DNA from: Thiomicrorhabdus cannonii
GTDB lineage: Bacteria > Pseudomonadota > Gammaproteobacteria > Thiomicrospirales > Thiomicrospiraceae
NCBI RefSeq assembly: GCF_013391695.1
Contig: NZ_JACBGH010000010.1
Span: 1-64,000, forward strand
Length of the DNA stretch: 64,000 nt
Direction: 5' to 3'
Position numbers and translations under genes: made by a program. Below, piece by piece: positions 27,025 to 36,258 of the stretch. The notes beneath the pieces were generated by a model, which worked only from the letters and a program-made list of their open reading frames with translations, had not been told where the DNA came from and made no database searches. The number at the start of each line of letters is the position of its first letter. Position 1 is the first letter of the stretch.

Positions 27025-28305
27025 TTAACTGACCACACGGTTCCGGCCGTGTTCCTTGGCCTGATAGAGTTTCATATCCGCCCTCTGGATATAGGTGTTG
27101 ATCTCTTTGTTGGCCTGGCTGTCGGAGATGTTTGGTTTGATTTCGATGGCGCCGATGCTGACGCTGACGTCGATAAACTGGTTGTCGACGGTACAGCAGA
27201 GGTTGCTGAATTCGCGGCGCAGCTGGTCGAGTTTGTCGGCGGCCGGCGCTAAACGGGTGTTGGACATGAGGATAATAAATTCCTCGCCGCCGTAGCGGAT
27301 GATAATGTCGGATTCGCGCAGCAGGTGCTTGCAGGTGGAAACAAACGATTTCAACACCTTGTCGCCGGCCAGATGGCCGTACCGGTCATTGAGCATTTTG
27401 AAGTAATCGAGATCGCACATCGCCATGACGAAATAGGAGTCGGTCGCCAAGGCCAGTTCGTAGTGGTTGCTGAAGACGCTTTCGAGGGCGTTGCGGTTGA
27501 GCGCGCCGGTGAGCGGGTCTTTGGAGATGTCTTTGACGAGGTTGCGGTTGTCGATCAGCGCCAGTTCGGTGCCGATGGACAGCGAGATGAACTCGCACTT
27601 CTCCAGATAACTCATCAGAATGTTGTAGTTGATAAAGGGTTTCTGCATCTGGTTGTGGATAGCGCCGCCCAGCGCGTGCAGGGTGTGGTGAATCGACACC
27701 AGATAGGTGTATTTGGAGTTGTTGCTGATGACCGCTTTGCCGTCGGTGTGCAGCCAGCAGCCAAAACGGCAGAGGTCGGCTTCAAGCTCTGGCATCTGTT
27801 CGGGCTGTTTGGCGTCAATCGCCTTGATCAAGGCATTGAGCCATTCCAGATGGCTCTGGTAGTGCATAATCAGGTCTTTTTTAAGCAGGTCTTTGAGGCT
27901 GTTCATGCGCACCGTGTTGGCGTGCGTGAGCTCGCTCATGTACTGATGCAAATATTCGTAGGCAAAGACGTTTTCAATGTCGTGATAGGTGCGCTGCAGG
28001 GCGAAGACTTCGTCGCGCGCTTCGTGCTCCAGCAAAATCGCCGTCAGACGGTTTTTGATGGCGTTGAGTTCGTTGACCATCACGATATAGGGAATGTTGT
28101 AGCGACTGTTGATCTGCGCCAACTTCCGGCAGTGTTCGCCGAGCGATTGCGAATCCTGTTGCAGTGTTGCGTCGAGCACGCCTTGAATCAGGGTTTTGTA
28201 TTCGTCGTAGGCGCTATCGGGCAGTTTGTTGAAAGAGAGGCGGTAACGCTCGATAAAGTCACTAACGACGTTGGCGATATAAGGCGTGAGATATTTGCTT
28301 GGCAT
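27025..28305 (-). CDS. Diguanylate cyclase with a CZB-like zinc-sensing domain
   Basis: A 426-residue soluble protein. Residues 1-145 are helical and of unknown type. About 148-220 carries the chemoreceptor zinc-binding (CZB) pattern: His152 in SHLEWL, Cys179 in LCRFGCWL, and His206 and His210 in IHHTLH. The C-terminal GGDEF domain is intact: DPLTGALNRNAL, active site GGEEF (339-343), and the inhibitory RxxD site as RESD (330-333). It should make c-di-GMP under zinc or redox control, as known for E. coli DgcZ. The gene ends 13 bases before the mltC start. The CZB call is by residue spacing. Confidence 0.88.
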   Translation of the reverse strand: MPSKYLTPYIANVVSDFIERYRLSFNKLPDSAYDEYKTLIQGVLDATLQQDSQSLGEHCRKLAQINSRYNIPYIVMVNELNAIKNRLTAILLEHEARDEVFALQRTYHDIENVFAYEYLHQYMSELTHANTVRMNSLKDLLKKDLIMHYQSHLEWLNALIKAIDAKQPEQMPELEADLCRFGCWLHTDGKAVISNNSKYTYLVSIHHTLHALGGAIHNQMQKPFINYNILMSYLEKCEFISLSIGTELALIDNRNLVKDISKDPLTGALNRNALESVFSNHYELALATDSYFVMAMCDLDYFKMLNDRYGHLAGDKVLKSFVSTCKHLLRESDIIIRYGGEEFIILMSNTRLAPAADKLDQLRREFSNLCCTVDNQFIDVSVSIGAIEIKPNISDSQANKEINTYIQRADMKLYQAKEHGRNRVVS

Positions 28306-28433
28306 GCGATGACTCTGTTTTTGTATTTTTTAGGCCGGCGCCGCGCTCAATCGGCGGCGAACCATGTTGACGGTGTACATTCCGCCATACTACAACAGCG
28401 CGGCGTTTATGAAAACCGCTGCGCTGGCGTCTC

Positions 28434-29339
28434 TTAGTAACGCGAAGGGCGGTTAGCTACTTCCGGCAGTCGCCAGGCTTCCGGTGTTAGGCTGCTTTCC
28501 AAGGCGTTCTCGATGCTGTCATCCAGATCGCTGAAAAAATCCAAACCGGTTTGCGCTTCAACCTCGTCGATGCTGACCACCAGTTTCATCAGGCTGATAT
28601 TGGCTTTGGCGTTTTGCGGGAAAATGAACGCCAGCGCTTTGGCGGGCTGCTCGGCTGTGGCCGGTTTAAGCAGAATCTTGTAAAACGCTTTGGGGATCGC
28701 CACGCCGCTTTTGAGGCGCTTGGGCTCGGCGTCAAAAACCGGGCCGGTCACGACCCAGAATTCGCCGAACCATTTGGAAAAATCGTTGGCGACCAACTCT
28801 TCCAGCCGCTGCCAGCTCTTCTGGTTGAGATTGGGTTTTTGCGGGGTGATATTGGTCATTTTGAAGGTATCGAGCTGCGCCGAACGCCCGTAACGGCTGG
28901 CAATCACATAGTTGGGCGCCATATGGCCGCGGTCGTAGCCGGTGCCGGTGTAGTCGTCATGGCTCACAAACGCCGGGCTGCGCCAGTCGGTGCTGAAGCC
29001 CGAAGGCCGCTTGCCGGGGATATAGTCCGCCGCGCCGACTTTGTAGGTGACCCACAGCGGGTTTTTGAGCGATTCGGAATAACTCAGCATAAAGCCGTCG
29101 TTGCGCAATACATGGCTCCACTGCCCTTTGGCGGGCACGGCGCTTTCCTGTGGCAAGCCCATATAGGCCATGGCCGGACGGGCGACAGTGACTTCGTAAC
29201 CGTACCAGAGCCCGCCGCCCAACACGGCGATGAGCAGGTATTTGGGATTTTTAATGACCAGGGTGAGCAGAGTTTGCAGCAGTGATAGCTGGTGACGGCG
29301 GTTCATCGACTTTCCATGCGTTGAATTGAAAGCCGTCAT
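28434..29339 (-). CDS. DNA/RNA non-specific endonuclease (NUC1 family), membrane-anchored
   Basis: Up to 301 residues; an internal ATG at 29306 (MNRRHQLSLLQ) is an equally good start. One N-terminal membrane segment (about 33-50, YLLIAVLGGGLWYGYEV) anchors or exports the protein. The catalytic motif is clear: TGTGYDRGHMAPN with the general-base His139, followed by MTNITPQKPNLNQKSW with the metal-ligand Asn. Enzymes of this family (Serratia nuclease, EndoG) cut single- and double-stranded nucleic acids with Mg2+. Likely nucleic-acid scavenging or envelope defence; no immunity gene is seen beside it. Confidence 0.9.
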   Translation of the reverse strand: MTAFNSTHGKSMNRRHQLSLLQTLLTLVIKNPKYLLIAVLGGGLWYGYEVTVARPAMAYMGLPQESAVPAKGQWSHVLRNDGFMLSYSESLKNPLWVTYKVGAADYIPGKRPSGFSTDWRSPAFVSHDDYTGTGYDRGHMAPNYVIASRYGRSAQLDTFKMTNITPQKPNLNQKSWQRLEELVANDFSKWFGEFWVVTGPVFDAEPKRLKSGVAIPKAFYKILLKPATAEQPAKALAFIFPQNAKANISLMKLVVSIDEVEAQTGLDFFSDLDDSIENALESSLTPEAWRLPEVANRPSRY

Positions 29340-29398
29340 TATAGGCGCGCTTAAAAGTCAGTCAACAGATGACTTTTGCGGGGTTGCCAGCTTGCAGG

Positions 29399-31417
29399 TC
29401 AAGGCTTTCCGGCGGCAAACCGTTCTTGTAGTTGGTCTAGCGTCAGGACATGGCTGAAAAAGTAGCCTTGGTAGAGAATCTGCGACGGCAGTTTTTTCAG
29501 GGCGTTGAGCTTTTCCTTGGAATCGACAAATTCGGCAATAACCGGCTGCAGACCAAGATGTGCGGCCATATCGGTGATGAAACGTACCACCCGTAATTTG
29601 GCTTCATCGGTTTGTATGCCTTCAATCAGGGAGCCGTCGAGTTTGGCTTGTTGGACGGTGTGGTTGCCGGCCAGTTCGGCCAGTTTGGCAAGGTTGGAGT
29701 AACCGGTGCCGAAGTCGTCGATGGCAAAGAGGATATGGTGTTTTTCATGTAGTTCCTGCAAAACCTGGTCATGCATGAGGGCTTCGTGCTCGGTGATTTC
29801 GACCATCAGTTTGAGATGGTTTTGATGGCAGATAAGCCCCAGTTCAATAATCTGCTGAATGAAAGAGAGCTGCCCGAGGGACTGGGGGTAGATATTGACG
29901 TTGATCATCGGAGTGATGCCTTTTAGGCGTGGAATGTCCTGTTTGAGCAGTTCGAATACCAGTTGGTCGATTTCCAGGGTGAGCCGATGGTTTTCTACCA
30001 GTGTCAGGAATTGTTCCGCCGGGATGATACGGTCGTTTACCGACATGCGGATAAGGGCTTCGACGGTTTGGCATTTACCTAGGTCATCGACAATAGGCTG
30101 GTAATGCATCTCGAATTTTTTCTGGTCGAGATGGGCCTGTACAATTTCCAGCAGCTCCAGGTCTTTTATGACTTCATCGCGGTAGCGTTGTATTTTTTTG
30201 GCGTCGATGGTGCAAATGGCCTTGTGGCATTGGTCGCGAGCCATTTTTTGGAGTATGGAGTCGAAATGGCGGCCATCGCATATCGGCATTTCATGCAGTT
30301 CGAAGAGTTTCACCCTGATGGGTTCTGCCAGAATTTTCCCAAAATTTTTGCGGAGTTTCTTTAGCGCGTGTTTGGCCGGCTCCAGCCGGTCATATTTGAC
30401 AGCGCCCTCCCTGATGACGACGTGCAGGCTTTCATTTTGTTGCAGGCTGATGAAGTCGACAGCATCCTCTTTAAGTTTTTCCTGAAAAAAGGTGGCAAAA
30501 CTGTCGAGAATCTCTTTTTTGCGTTTGTAGTAAATATCCGACTGGTGAAGCAGGCCGAAGTGGATAACGAAATAGTAGTCCAGGCGTTTCTGACGTCTGG
30601 TTTCGGAAACGACAAAGTCGATGAAATGACGGTAAGGGTCGGACAGGTAGTTGAAATGCGCCTCGTTGATGTATTTGTCGAGCATCAGAAATTCGCGGAT
30701 CATCGCTTCAAAGTGGGTCAGCGCTTCGAAGTAACTGTTCTGCTTGAGGTAGTTATTGACGTATTTGGCTTGTTCATGCACATTGCGATGCGCCAGCAGG
30801 ATATTGCCATGCAGATCAAAGGACTTTTCTCCGGAGGCATACAATATGAGTTTGGCTTCCATGCTTTCCAGCCATTTCGCGAAAGCGCACTGATTGTGTT
30901 CTATTTCGGGTATGCAGGATGCCGCCGTATTGAGAAAATGCGTCTGAAGTTGCAGCAGCCAGTTTTTGTGCATCGACATGACTCGACTTGGACCGATAAA
31001 GCCGTTTTCGAGATGGTGGATGAATTCATTCAGTGTGGCTTCGAAAAAGCCTTGCGTCAGTGCCGATTTAAGGGCTTTGACGTTTGCATAAATACGCTCT
31101 TTCTCGTCTTTTTCAGCGAACTGGTCAAGATTGTTGAACAGATAGTCCTGCGCCAGATCGATGACTTTAAAAATGTCACTCAGGTTGAGTTGGTATGTCT
31201 GTTTGAGGGCCGTGCCGATCTGCTTGAGTTCTTGAAGATCATGTTCATCCAGATGATGGGTTATGATCTGTTTGAGCCAGTAGGTTTCCTCATTGTAGAG
31301 TGCGTGCAGCTCTTCCAGAGAATGAATGACATGCGTCATTGAAGGCTGTTGGATGATCTCGTTTTCCAATGAATCCAGCAGTGCCTCGATAAAAAGTTCG
31401 ATTTGTTCGGTTTTCAT
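29399..31417 (-). CDS. EAL-domain c-di-GMP phosphodiesterase with a CZB-like domain
   Basis: A 672-residue soluble protein. A helical N-terminal part (1-145) is followed by a CZB-like block with the same residues as the cyclase at 27-28 kb: His150 in MHKNWL, Cys177 in CAFAKWL, and His210 and His214 in AHRNVH. A middle region (about 260-400) may be a decayed GGDEF domain. The C-terminal EAL domain has EALIRM, EITEHEAL, AIDDFGTGYSNL and KLDGSLI, so hydrolysis of c-di-GMP is likely. Together with the nearby cyclase it suggests opposing enzymes under one kind of zinc or oxidant signal (inference). Confidence 0.87.
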   Translation of the reverse strand: MKTEQIELFIEALLDSLENEIIQQPSMTHVIHSLEELHALYNEETYWLKQIITHHLDEHDLQELKQIGTALKQTYQLNLSDIFKVIDLAQDYLFNNLDQFAEKDEKERIYANVKALKSALTQGFFEATLNEFIHHLENGFIGPSRVMSMHKNWLLQLQTHFLNTAASCIPEIEHNQCAFAKWLESMEAKLILYASGEKSFDLHGNILLAHRNVHEQAKYVNNYLKQNSYFEALTHFEAMIREFLMLDKYINEAHFNYLSDPYRHFIDFVVSETRRQKRLDYYFVIHFGLLHQSDIYYKRKKEILDSFATFFQEKLKEDAVDFISLQQNESLHVVIREGAVKYDRLEPAKHALKKLRKNFGKILAEPIRVKLFELHEMPICDGRHFDSILQKMARDQCHKAICTIDAKKIQRYRDEVIKDLELLEIVQAHLDQKKFEMHYQPIVDDLGKCQTVEALIRMSVNDRIIPAEQFLTLVENHRLTLEIDQLVFELLKQDIPRLKGITPMINVNIYPQSLGQLSFIQQIIELGLICHQNHLKLMVEITEHEALMHDQVLQELHEKHHILFAIDDFGTGYSNLAKLAELAGNHTVQQAKLDGSLIEGIQTDEAKLRVVRFITDMAAHLGLQPVIAEFVDSKEKLNALKKLPSQILYQGYFFSHVLTLDQLQERFAAGKP

Positions 31418-31579
31418 AGATCCCCCTATTTGACCTATGGGGTCAAATAGCCTGCATTTTGCGGAAATACGCGCATTTGATCACGCTTTAGGTGCATTTA
31501 TTACGTATTACCTTATCACTGCAGGGGATAAAAAACCCATCAATTTTTTCGCGTTGATGATAATTTTTATGAATAAAAA

Positions 31580-32443
31580 TCAATCACTTGCTCGGCGCTT
31601 GGCGAGCAGGTGGATGTATCGCGCCATATTGCGGTAGGTGGGTTGGCGGCAGAAGCGGTATTCGAGTGCCAGCAGCTCGTCGATATTGCTCTGTTGGAGC
31701 GCTTCTTCGCTCATGTAGTCGTGGAACACGCGGATGCCGGTGTGGATTTCGATGTCAAATCCCCAATCCTCCAGCCATTGGCAGACCTCTTCGGGAATTT
31801 GTGGATTCGGCGGGGTGAGTTTTTTGCCTTTGCCGAGGTATTCGTCGCTGAGTACGTAAGGCAGGCGCCAGCCGCCGCGCAGGGTGTTGCGGATGACCAC
31901 GGCGTTGCGGTTGTAAAACAGCAGCGAGAGAGTCCCGCCGGGTTTGACCTTGTCGGCCACCGCTTTAAGGGTGTCCTGCGGCTGGGCGAGCCATTCCAGT
32001 ACGGCGTGGAACAGTACCAGATCAAATTGCGGAAGAGTCGGGGCGATTTCCTGCGCGGCGGCATGGATGAAGTGGCCTTGTAACCCGGCCTGTTCAAAAT
32101 TCTGCTGCGCGCGCCACAGCATTTGGTAGGAAAGGTCGCATAGCGTGGTTTCATGCCCCGCTTCGGCGAGCCATTGACTGATCTGCGCAAACCCGCAGCC
32201 CGCGTCCCAAACCTGCAAGGGGTGTTCTACCCGGCCTGTTGAGTTTTTTTGAGCCGTTTCGTCACGATTTTCTTCTCCGCCATCGTGCGCAGTTTGCGGC
32301 ATAAAACGCTGCAGATCTTCCTTGAGCAGTTTCAAACGCCATTCGCCTTTGACGGTGCTGTAAATTTTGGATTCAAACTTATCGACCAGTTTGTCAAAGT
32401 TGCGGTCTTGCTGGCCGCGCGGTGTGGGGCGTTTGGAGGTCAT
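31580..32443 (-). CDS. cmoM: tRNA 5-carboxymethoxyuridine methyltransferase CmoM
   Basis: A 287-residue SAM methyltransferase. The start QQDRNFDKLVDKFESKIYS and the run up to KEDLQRFMP match CmoM (SmtA); motif I is WDAGCGFAQISQWLAE, and CDLSYQMLWRAQ and FHAVLEWLAQPQ follow. CmoM methylates cmo5U34 to mcmo5U34, the step after CmoA/CmoB. It is longer than E. coli CmoM partly because about 25 extra residues lie between the N-terminal block and motif I; this segment contains the dispersed repeat, here read in a different frame as N-S-T-G-R-V. FEQAGLQGHF further on holds the GAACAGG form. Confidence 0.88.
   Translation of the reverse strand: MTSKRPTPRGQQDRNFDKLVDKFESKIYSTVKGEWRLKLLKEDLQRFMPQTAHDGGEENRDETAQKNSTGRVEHPLQVWDAGCGFAQISQWLAEAGHETTLCDLSYQMLWRAQQNFEQAGLQGHFIHAAAQEIAPTLPQFDLVLFHAVLEWLAQPQDTLKAVADKVKPGGTLSLLFYNRNAVVIRNTLRGGWRLPYVLSDEYLGKGKKLTPPNPQIPEEVCQWLEDWGFDIEIHTGIRVFHDYMSEEALQQSNIDELLALEYRFCRQPTYRNMARYIHLLAKRRASD
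32229..32248 (-). repeat. Dispersed repeat inside cmoM
   Basis: A copy of AAACTCAACAGGCCGGGT inside the cmoM reading frame, read as N-S-T-G-R-V, a frame different from the batD copy. Confidence 0.85.
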
Positions 32444-32465
32444 GAAAATGGACTCTATGAAAAGT

Positions 32466-32479
32466 GAACAGGCCGGGTT
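32466..32479 (+). repeat. Dispersed GAACAGGCCGGGTT repeat upstream of cmoM
   Basis: A copy of the GTGAACAGGCCGGGTT arm in the short gap between cmoM and the divergent ABM-family gene. Confidence 0.8.
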
Positions 32480-32513
32480 ATTGTAGTAAAGCGAATGTTA
32501 AAAGGAGAGAAAA

Positions 32514-32870
32514 ATGTCATCCAAAGTTTACTGTTTAGCGCAGTTTTTACCTAAACCCGGCCAGGAACAGGCGTTGTTTGCGGTGTTGCAGGGGCTTGAG
32601 CCGAATACGTTGCGCGAGGACGGTTGTTTGCAGTATCGGGTGACGCGGCAGATTGCCAGCCCGTTTGCCGAGGGCACGGGTTTTCCGATCGTGTTTAACG
32701 AAATCTGGGCGGATATGGCGGCGTTTGAGGCGCACTGTCAGCGCCGCGAAATCGTCGATTTCTTCAATACCTACTGTTTGGCCGAGGACGGTTTGGCGGC
32801 GGACTGGAATGTGTGCGTCTATTCCGACGAGCCGGAGGCGTATGACCGTCCGTCACTACGAGCCGTTTGA
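32514..32870 (+). CDS. Antibiotic biosynthesis monooxygenase (ABM) family protein
   Basis: A 118-residue single-domain protein of the ABM / putative quinol monooxygenase family. The signs are LAQFLPKPGQEQALFAVLQG at the N-terminus, the TLREDGCLQYRV strand with its glutamate/cysteine region, and FNEIWADMAAFEAHCQ. Such small dimeric proteins act on quinones or as ligand-binding stress proteins; the substrate cannot be inferred. It follows an AAAAGGAGAG ribosome site and overlaps the 3' end of the convergent atpG by 15 bases. Confidence 0.8.
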   Translation: MSSKVYCLAQFLPKPGQEQALFAVLQGLEPNTLREDGCLQYRVTRQIASPFAEGTGFPIVFNEIWADMAAFEAHCQRREIVDFFNTYCLAEDGLAADWNVCVYSDEPEAYDRPSLRAV

Positions 32871-33722
32871 TGCCTTCCTATCGCCGTTTTCGGTTTGGTC
32901 GGGCGCTATTAAGGTAGCTTGATTGAGCAGAATCACCTCGATTTCTTCAATAATCGCTTCCTGACGCAGCACGTTCATGCGTTTTTGCAGCTGTTCGGTT
33001 TTCTGATCGAGATGCTGGGTGGCGTTTTCCAGGTGGTGGATGCGCTGCTGGTTTTCGGCCATCAGCGATACATAGAAAATGCGTTGCAGGGCGTGATGCA
33101 GTGCATGATCGGTCAGTTCCAGCATAAACTCATCGGGCGGCAGGTTTAGTTCGGGCGGGTGGCGGCTGACTTGGTTGGTTGGCGCCATTTCGGTAAAAGC
33201 CGGCAGCAGTTTTTCGACGACGGGTTGTGCCTGTTTTTCGCTGTGGAATGCGGCATAAAGGGTATTGGTTTGCAGTTGTTCGGCCAGGGTTTTGATGACC
33301 AGTTCCACCAGCGTGCCGATCTCTTCGGTGACATTGGCGCCGGGCAGCGTCAGGGTGTTTGCGCGTGCTTCGACGAGCGGTTGCAGCTTATTGCCGATAG
33401 CGACTAGCTGCACGCGATCATCCGTAAATTTCTCGTTGAATGTTTTCAGCAGTTTGGCATTGAAATCGCCGCAAAATCCGCGCTCCGAACCCACCAAAAT
33501 CACGGTTTTGCCAACAGGGTCATCGGCGCTCAGGGCGGTGGGAAAAAAATGCAGGAAATCCTGCGCGACGTTCTCAATCTGCGCTTTTAGGGCGCGTTGT
33601 TGCTGAATGACGCGTGACAGCTTATGCGCCTCCATCTGCGCGAGGGTTTTCATGGAGTGCATGATCTCGCGGATATCGTTGAGCTTGTTGCGGTAGAGGT
33701 TGAGTTCGTGATACCGGGCCAT
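32856..33722 (-). CDS. atpG: N-ATPase gamma subunit
   Basis: A 288-residue gamma (central stalk) subunit. It starts with NLYRNKLNDIREIMHSMKTL, a variant of the RIxSVxxTxKIT region, has VILVGSERGFCGDFNAKLL (the conserved SDRGLCGxxN block) and ends in a helix with LRQEAIIEEIEVILLNQ. It is the last gene of the operon; the order atpD-C-Q-B-E-F-A-G is that of the laterally spread N-ATPases and not of the housekeeping atpIBEFHAGDC. It transmits rotation between the c-ring and the alpha/beta head. Confidence 0.92.
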   Translation of the reverse strand: MARYHELNLYRNKLNDIREIMHSMKTLAQMEAHKLSRVIQQQRALKAQIENVAQDFLHFFPTALSADDPVGKTVILVGSERGFCGDFNAKLLKTFNEKFTDDRVQLVAIGNKLQPLVEARANTLTLPGANVTEEIGTLVELVIKTLAEQLQTNTLYAAFHSEKQAQPVVEKLLPAFTEMAPTNQVSRHPPELNLPPDEFMLELTDHALHHALQRIFYVSLMAENQQRIHHLENATQHLDQKTEQLQKRMNVLRQEAIIEEIEVILLNQATLIAPDQTENGDRKASNGS

Positions 33723-33731
33723 CTGCGTACC

Positions 33732-35225
33732 TTAAACGTCCGCTACGGTTTCACGTGAAGCAAACCACTCCGATAAGGCCGATTTCCACAGTTCACGCGG
33801 GCTGTCGATGGTCAGGCGGCTGTTGCCGACCCGCGCTTCCAGTTGTTGTAGTTGTTCGCCGAGTTGTTCGAGCGGGATGTCGTCAAACAGGTTGTCGTTA
33901 AAGGCGATCAGCCAGGCAAGCTGGAATTCGATGGATTTGGGTGCCAGATGCCCCTGTTTGAGCAGTTCGCGCAGGGTGCGGCCGCGCTGGATGGCTTTCT
34001 CGATGCGCGCTTCGAGCCGCGTGCCGAAGCGGGTGAAGACCTCCAGTTCCATAAACTGCAGGTAATCGAGTTTCATGTGGCCGGCTTCCTCCTTGATGCG
34101 CGGATGCTGTGCCTGCCCGCCGATGCGCGACACCGAGCGGGCGATGTCGATCGCCGGGCGGAAACCGGAGACGAAGAGTTCGCGGTTGAGGTAAATCTGC
34201 CCGTCGGTAATGGAAATGAGGTTGGTGGGGATGAAGGCGGCGATTTCACCCTGTTCGGTTTCGATAATCGGCAGCGCCGTCATGCTGCCGCCGCCATGCC
34301 GCGCGTTGAGGTTGGTGGCGCGTTCCAGCAGGCGCGCGTGGATATAGAAAATGTCGCCCGGATAGGCTTCGCGCCCCGGCGGGCGGCGTAGTAGCAGGGA
34401 GAGTTCGCGATAGATTTTGGCGTGGGTGGAGAGGTCGTCGTAGACCACCAGCGTGTCCTTGCCTTGTTGCATCCAGTGTTCGGCCAGCGCGCAGCCGGCA
34501 AACGGCGCCAGATATTGCAAACCGGGCAGGGTGCTGGCCTGCGAGGTCACCACCGTGGTGTATTCGAGCGCGCCGTGTTTGCGCAGCAGTTCGATAGTGC
34601 TGACGATGGTGGAGCGTTTCTGGCCGATGAGCACGTACACGCAGCGCACGTTTTTGCCGCGTTGGTTGATGACGGTGTCGATCGCCAGGGTGCTTCTGCC
34701 CAAGCCTTCGTCGCCGATGAGCAGCTGGCGCTGGCCTTTGCCGATGGGAATCAGGGTGTCGATGATTTTATTGCCGGTGTAGAGCGGCTGATTGACCTTT
34801 TCGCGCGCGAGGATGGGCGGCGATGGTCGCTCCAGCGGCAGGCGGCTCTGCGCCGCAGGCGCCGCCTGGCCGTCCAGCGGCATGCCGAGTGGGTCGATAA
34901 TTCTCCCCAGCAAGCCGTCGCCGACCGGGATATCGAGAATGCGCCCGGAGAGGCAGGCGTCATGCCCTGCGGTCAGGGTGCGGGTTTCGTGCAGCAGAAT
35001 CACGCCGATCAGCGTCTGGGTGAGTTCGAAGACAAAACCACGGCTGCCGTCTTCAAAGAGGATGATTTCGTCCATTTTGGCGCTTGGCAGGCCGCTGACC
35101 CAGACAATGCCGTCGCCGACCGACACCACATAACCGCGTTCCGCCATGCCGATCTTCAGGCGGTAATCGTTGAGCCATTCGTCAATGTCGTGAAACACCG
35201 TGCGCTCAGACGCTGGCTTTTTCAT
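33732..35225 (-). CDS. atpA: N-ATPase alpha subunit
   Basis: About 497 residues from the ATG at 35225 ([10 protein letters not shown]), which overlaps the end of the b/delta gene by 20 bases; a longer in-frame reading to 35330 has no family similarity. Alpha-subunit features include [28 protein letters not shown], and [18 protein letters not shown]. The P-loop is unusual: [13 protein letters not shown] where GDRQTGKTAIAID is usual, so the nucleotide-contacting lysine is Arg177. Alpha P-loops sit at the non-catalytic sites, so activity may be kept with altered regulation. The shorter length compared with housekeeping alpha is normal for N-ATPases. Confidence 0.92.
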   Translation of the reverse strand: MKKPASERTVFHDIDEWLNDYRLKIGMAERGYVVSVGDGIVWVSGLPSAKMDEIILFEDGSRGFVFELTQTLIGVILLHETRTLTAGHDACLSGRILDIPVGDGLLGRIIDPLGMPLDGQAAPAAQSRLPLERPSPPILAREKVNQPLYTGNKIIDTLIPIGKGQRQLLIGDEGLGRSTLAIDTVINQRGKNVRCVYVLIGQKRSTIVSTIELLRKHGALEYTTVVTSQASTLPGLQYLAPFAGCALAEHWMQQGKDTLVVYDDLSTHAKIYRELSLLLRRPPGREAYPGDIFYIHARLLERATNLNARHGGGSMTALPIIETEQGEIAAFIPTNLISITDGQIYLNRELFVSGFRPAIDIARSVSRIGGQAQHPRIKEEAGHMKLDYLQFMELEVFTRFGTRLEARIEKAIQRGRTLRELLKQGHLAPKSIEFQLAWLIAFNDNLFDDIPLEQLGEQLQQLEARVGNSRLTIDSPRELWKSALSEWFASRETVADV

Positions 35226-35961
35226 TGTCCAACTCCGCAAAACCGGTGAGTTCATCATGCAAATTGAGGCGCAGACTCCAAGCTCCGATATGGATGCGGA
35301 ATCCGGCGAGCAGCTCGCTGTCCTCTTCAAACTTCAGCTTGACCGGCTCGATGCAGAAGCCCGCGAGCTTGTCGTGCAGCGTTTGGCGTTGTGTTTCCGA
35401 CAGCGGATAGGCGCTGACGATGGACAGTTGGTGTGAAGAGGCGTCACAGGCGCTTTTTAAGCGTTTTAGATCCTCTTCGTCCAGCTGTTGCAATTGTTGC
35501 AGCAGGAAATCCAGCAGACGCGCTTCGACTTCGGGCGAGGCGATGCTTTGCAGCAGCTTGCCGGCAAAACGCGCGCCTTGCTGATGGGCGGTGCTCTGGT
35601 AATGTTGCAGGGTTTGTTCGAGTTCGCTGGCCTGGTTGACGCGGGATTTTTCGCGTTCTGCCGCCAGCTCCTCCTGCAGTTGCGCCAACTGGGTGCCGCG
35701 TTGGGTTTGCAGTTCTTCCTGCAAGTTATTTTGCAGCAGCTGTTTTTCTTTATCCCAGGCTTGCAGACGCTGCTGATAGCGGTTTTGCAGCGCTTCCGCT
35801 TCGCTCATTTTGCGGGTGGCGTCCTCCAGCGTCTGGTTGATGGCGTTGCGGCGTTTTTCCAGGGCATTGAGTACCGGACGGTAGAAGAACCGCTTGAGTA
35901 TCCACATCAGAATCAGGAAGTTGATGACTTCCAGCACAAAGGTCGAGAGGCTAAATTCCAC
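35206..35961 (-). CDS. atpF: N-ATPase subunit b/delta fusion
   Basis: A 251-residue peripheral-stalk protein. One membrane helix (about 8-26, [18 protein letters not shown]) leads into a charged coiled coil (about 30-130) typical of subunit b. The C-terminal part from about 150 ([20 protein letters not shown], then [19 protein letters not shown]) resembles the delta subunit's C-terminal domain. This fits the absence of a separate atpH gene and is the known arrangement in N-ATPases. It links the a subunit to the top of the F1 head. Confidence 0.9.
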   Translation of the reverse strand: MEFSLSTFVLEVINFLILMWILKRFFYRPVLNALEKRRNAINQTLEDATRKMSEAEALQNRYQQRLQAWDKEKQLLQNNLQEELQTQRGTQLAQLQEELAAEREKSRVNQASELEQTLQHYQSTAHQQGARFAGKLLQSIASPEVEARLLDFLLQQLQQLDEEDLKRLKSACDASSHQLSIVSAYPLSETQRQTLHDKLAGFCIEPVKLKFEEDSELLAGFRIHIGAWSLRLNLHDELTGFAELDNEKASV

Positions 35962-35988
35962 GGCGCTTTTCCTTGCTCAAAAGGGTGT

Positions 35989-36258
<270 letters not shown>

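Noticed and set aside
35225-35330. Longer N-terminus for the N-ATPase alpha subunit
   Set aside because: The extra 35 residues overlap the b/delta gene and look unlike any alpha subunit; the Met at 35225 gives a normal start.
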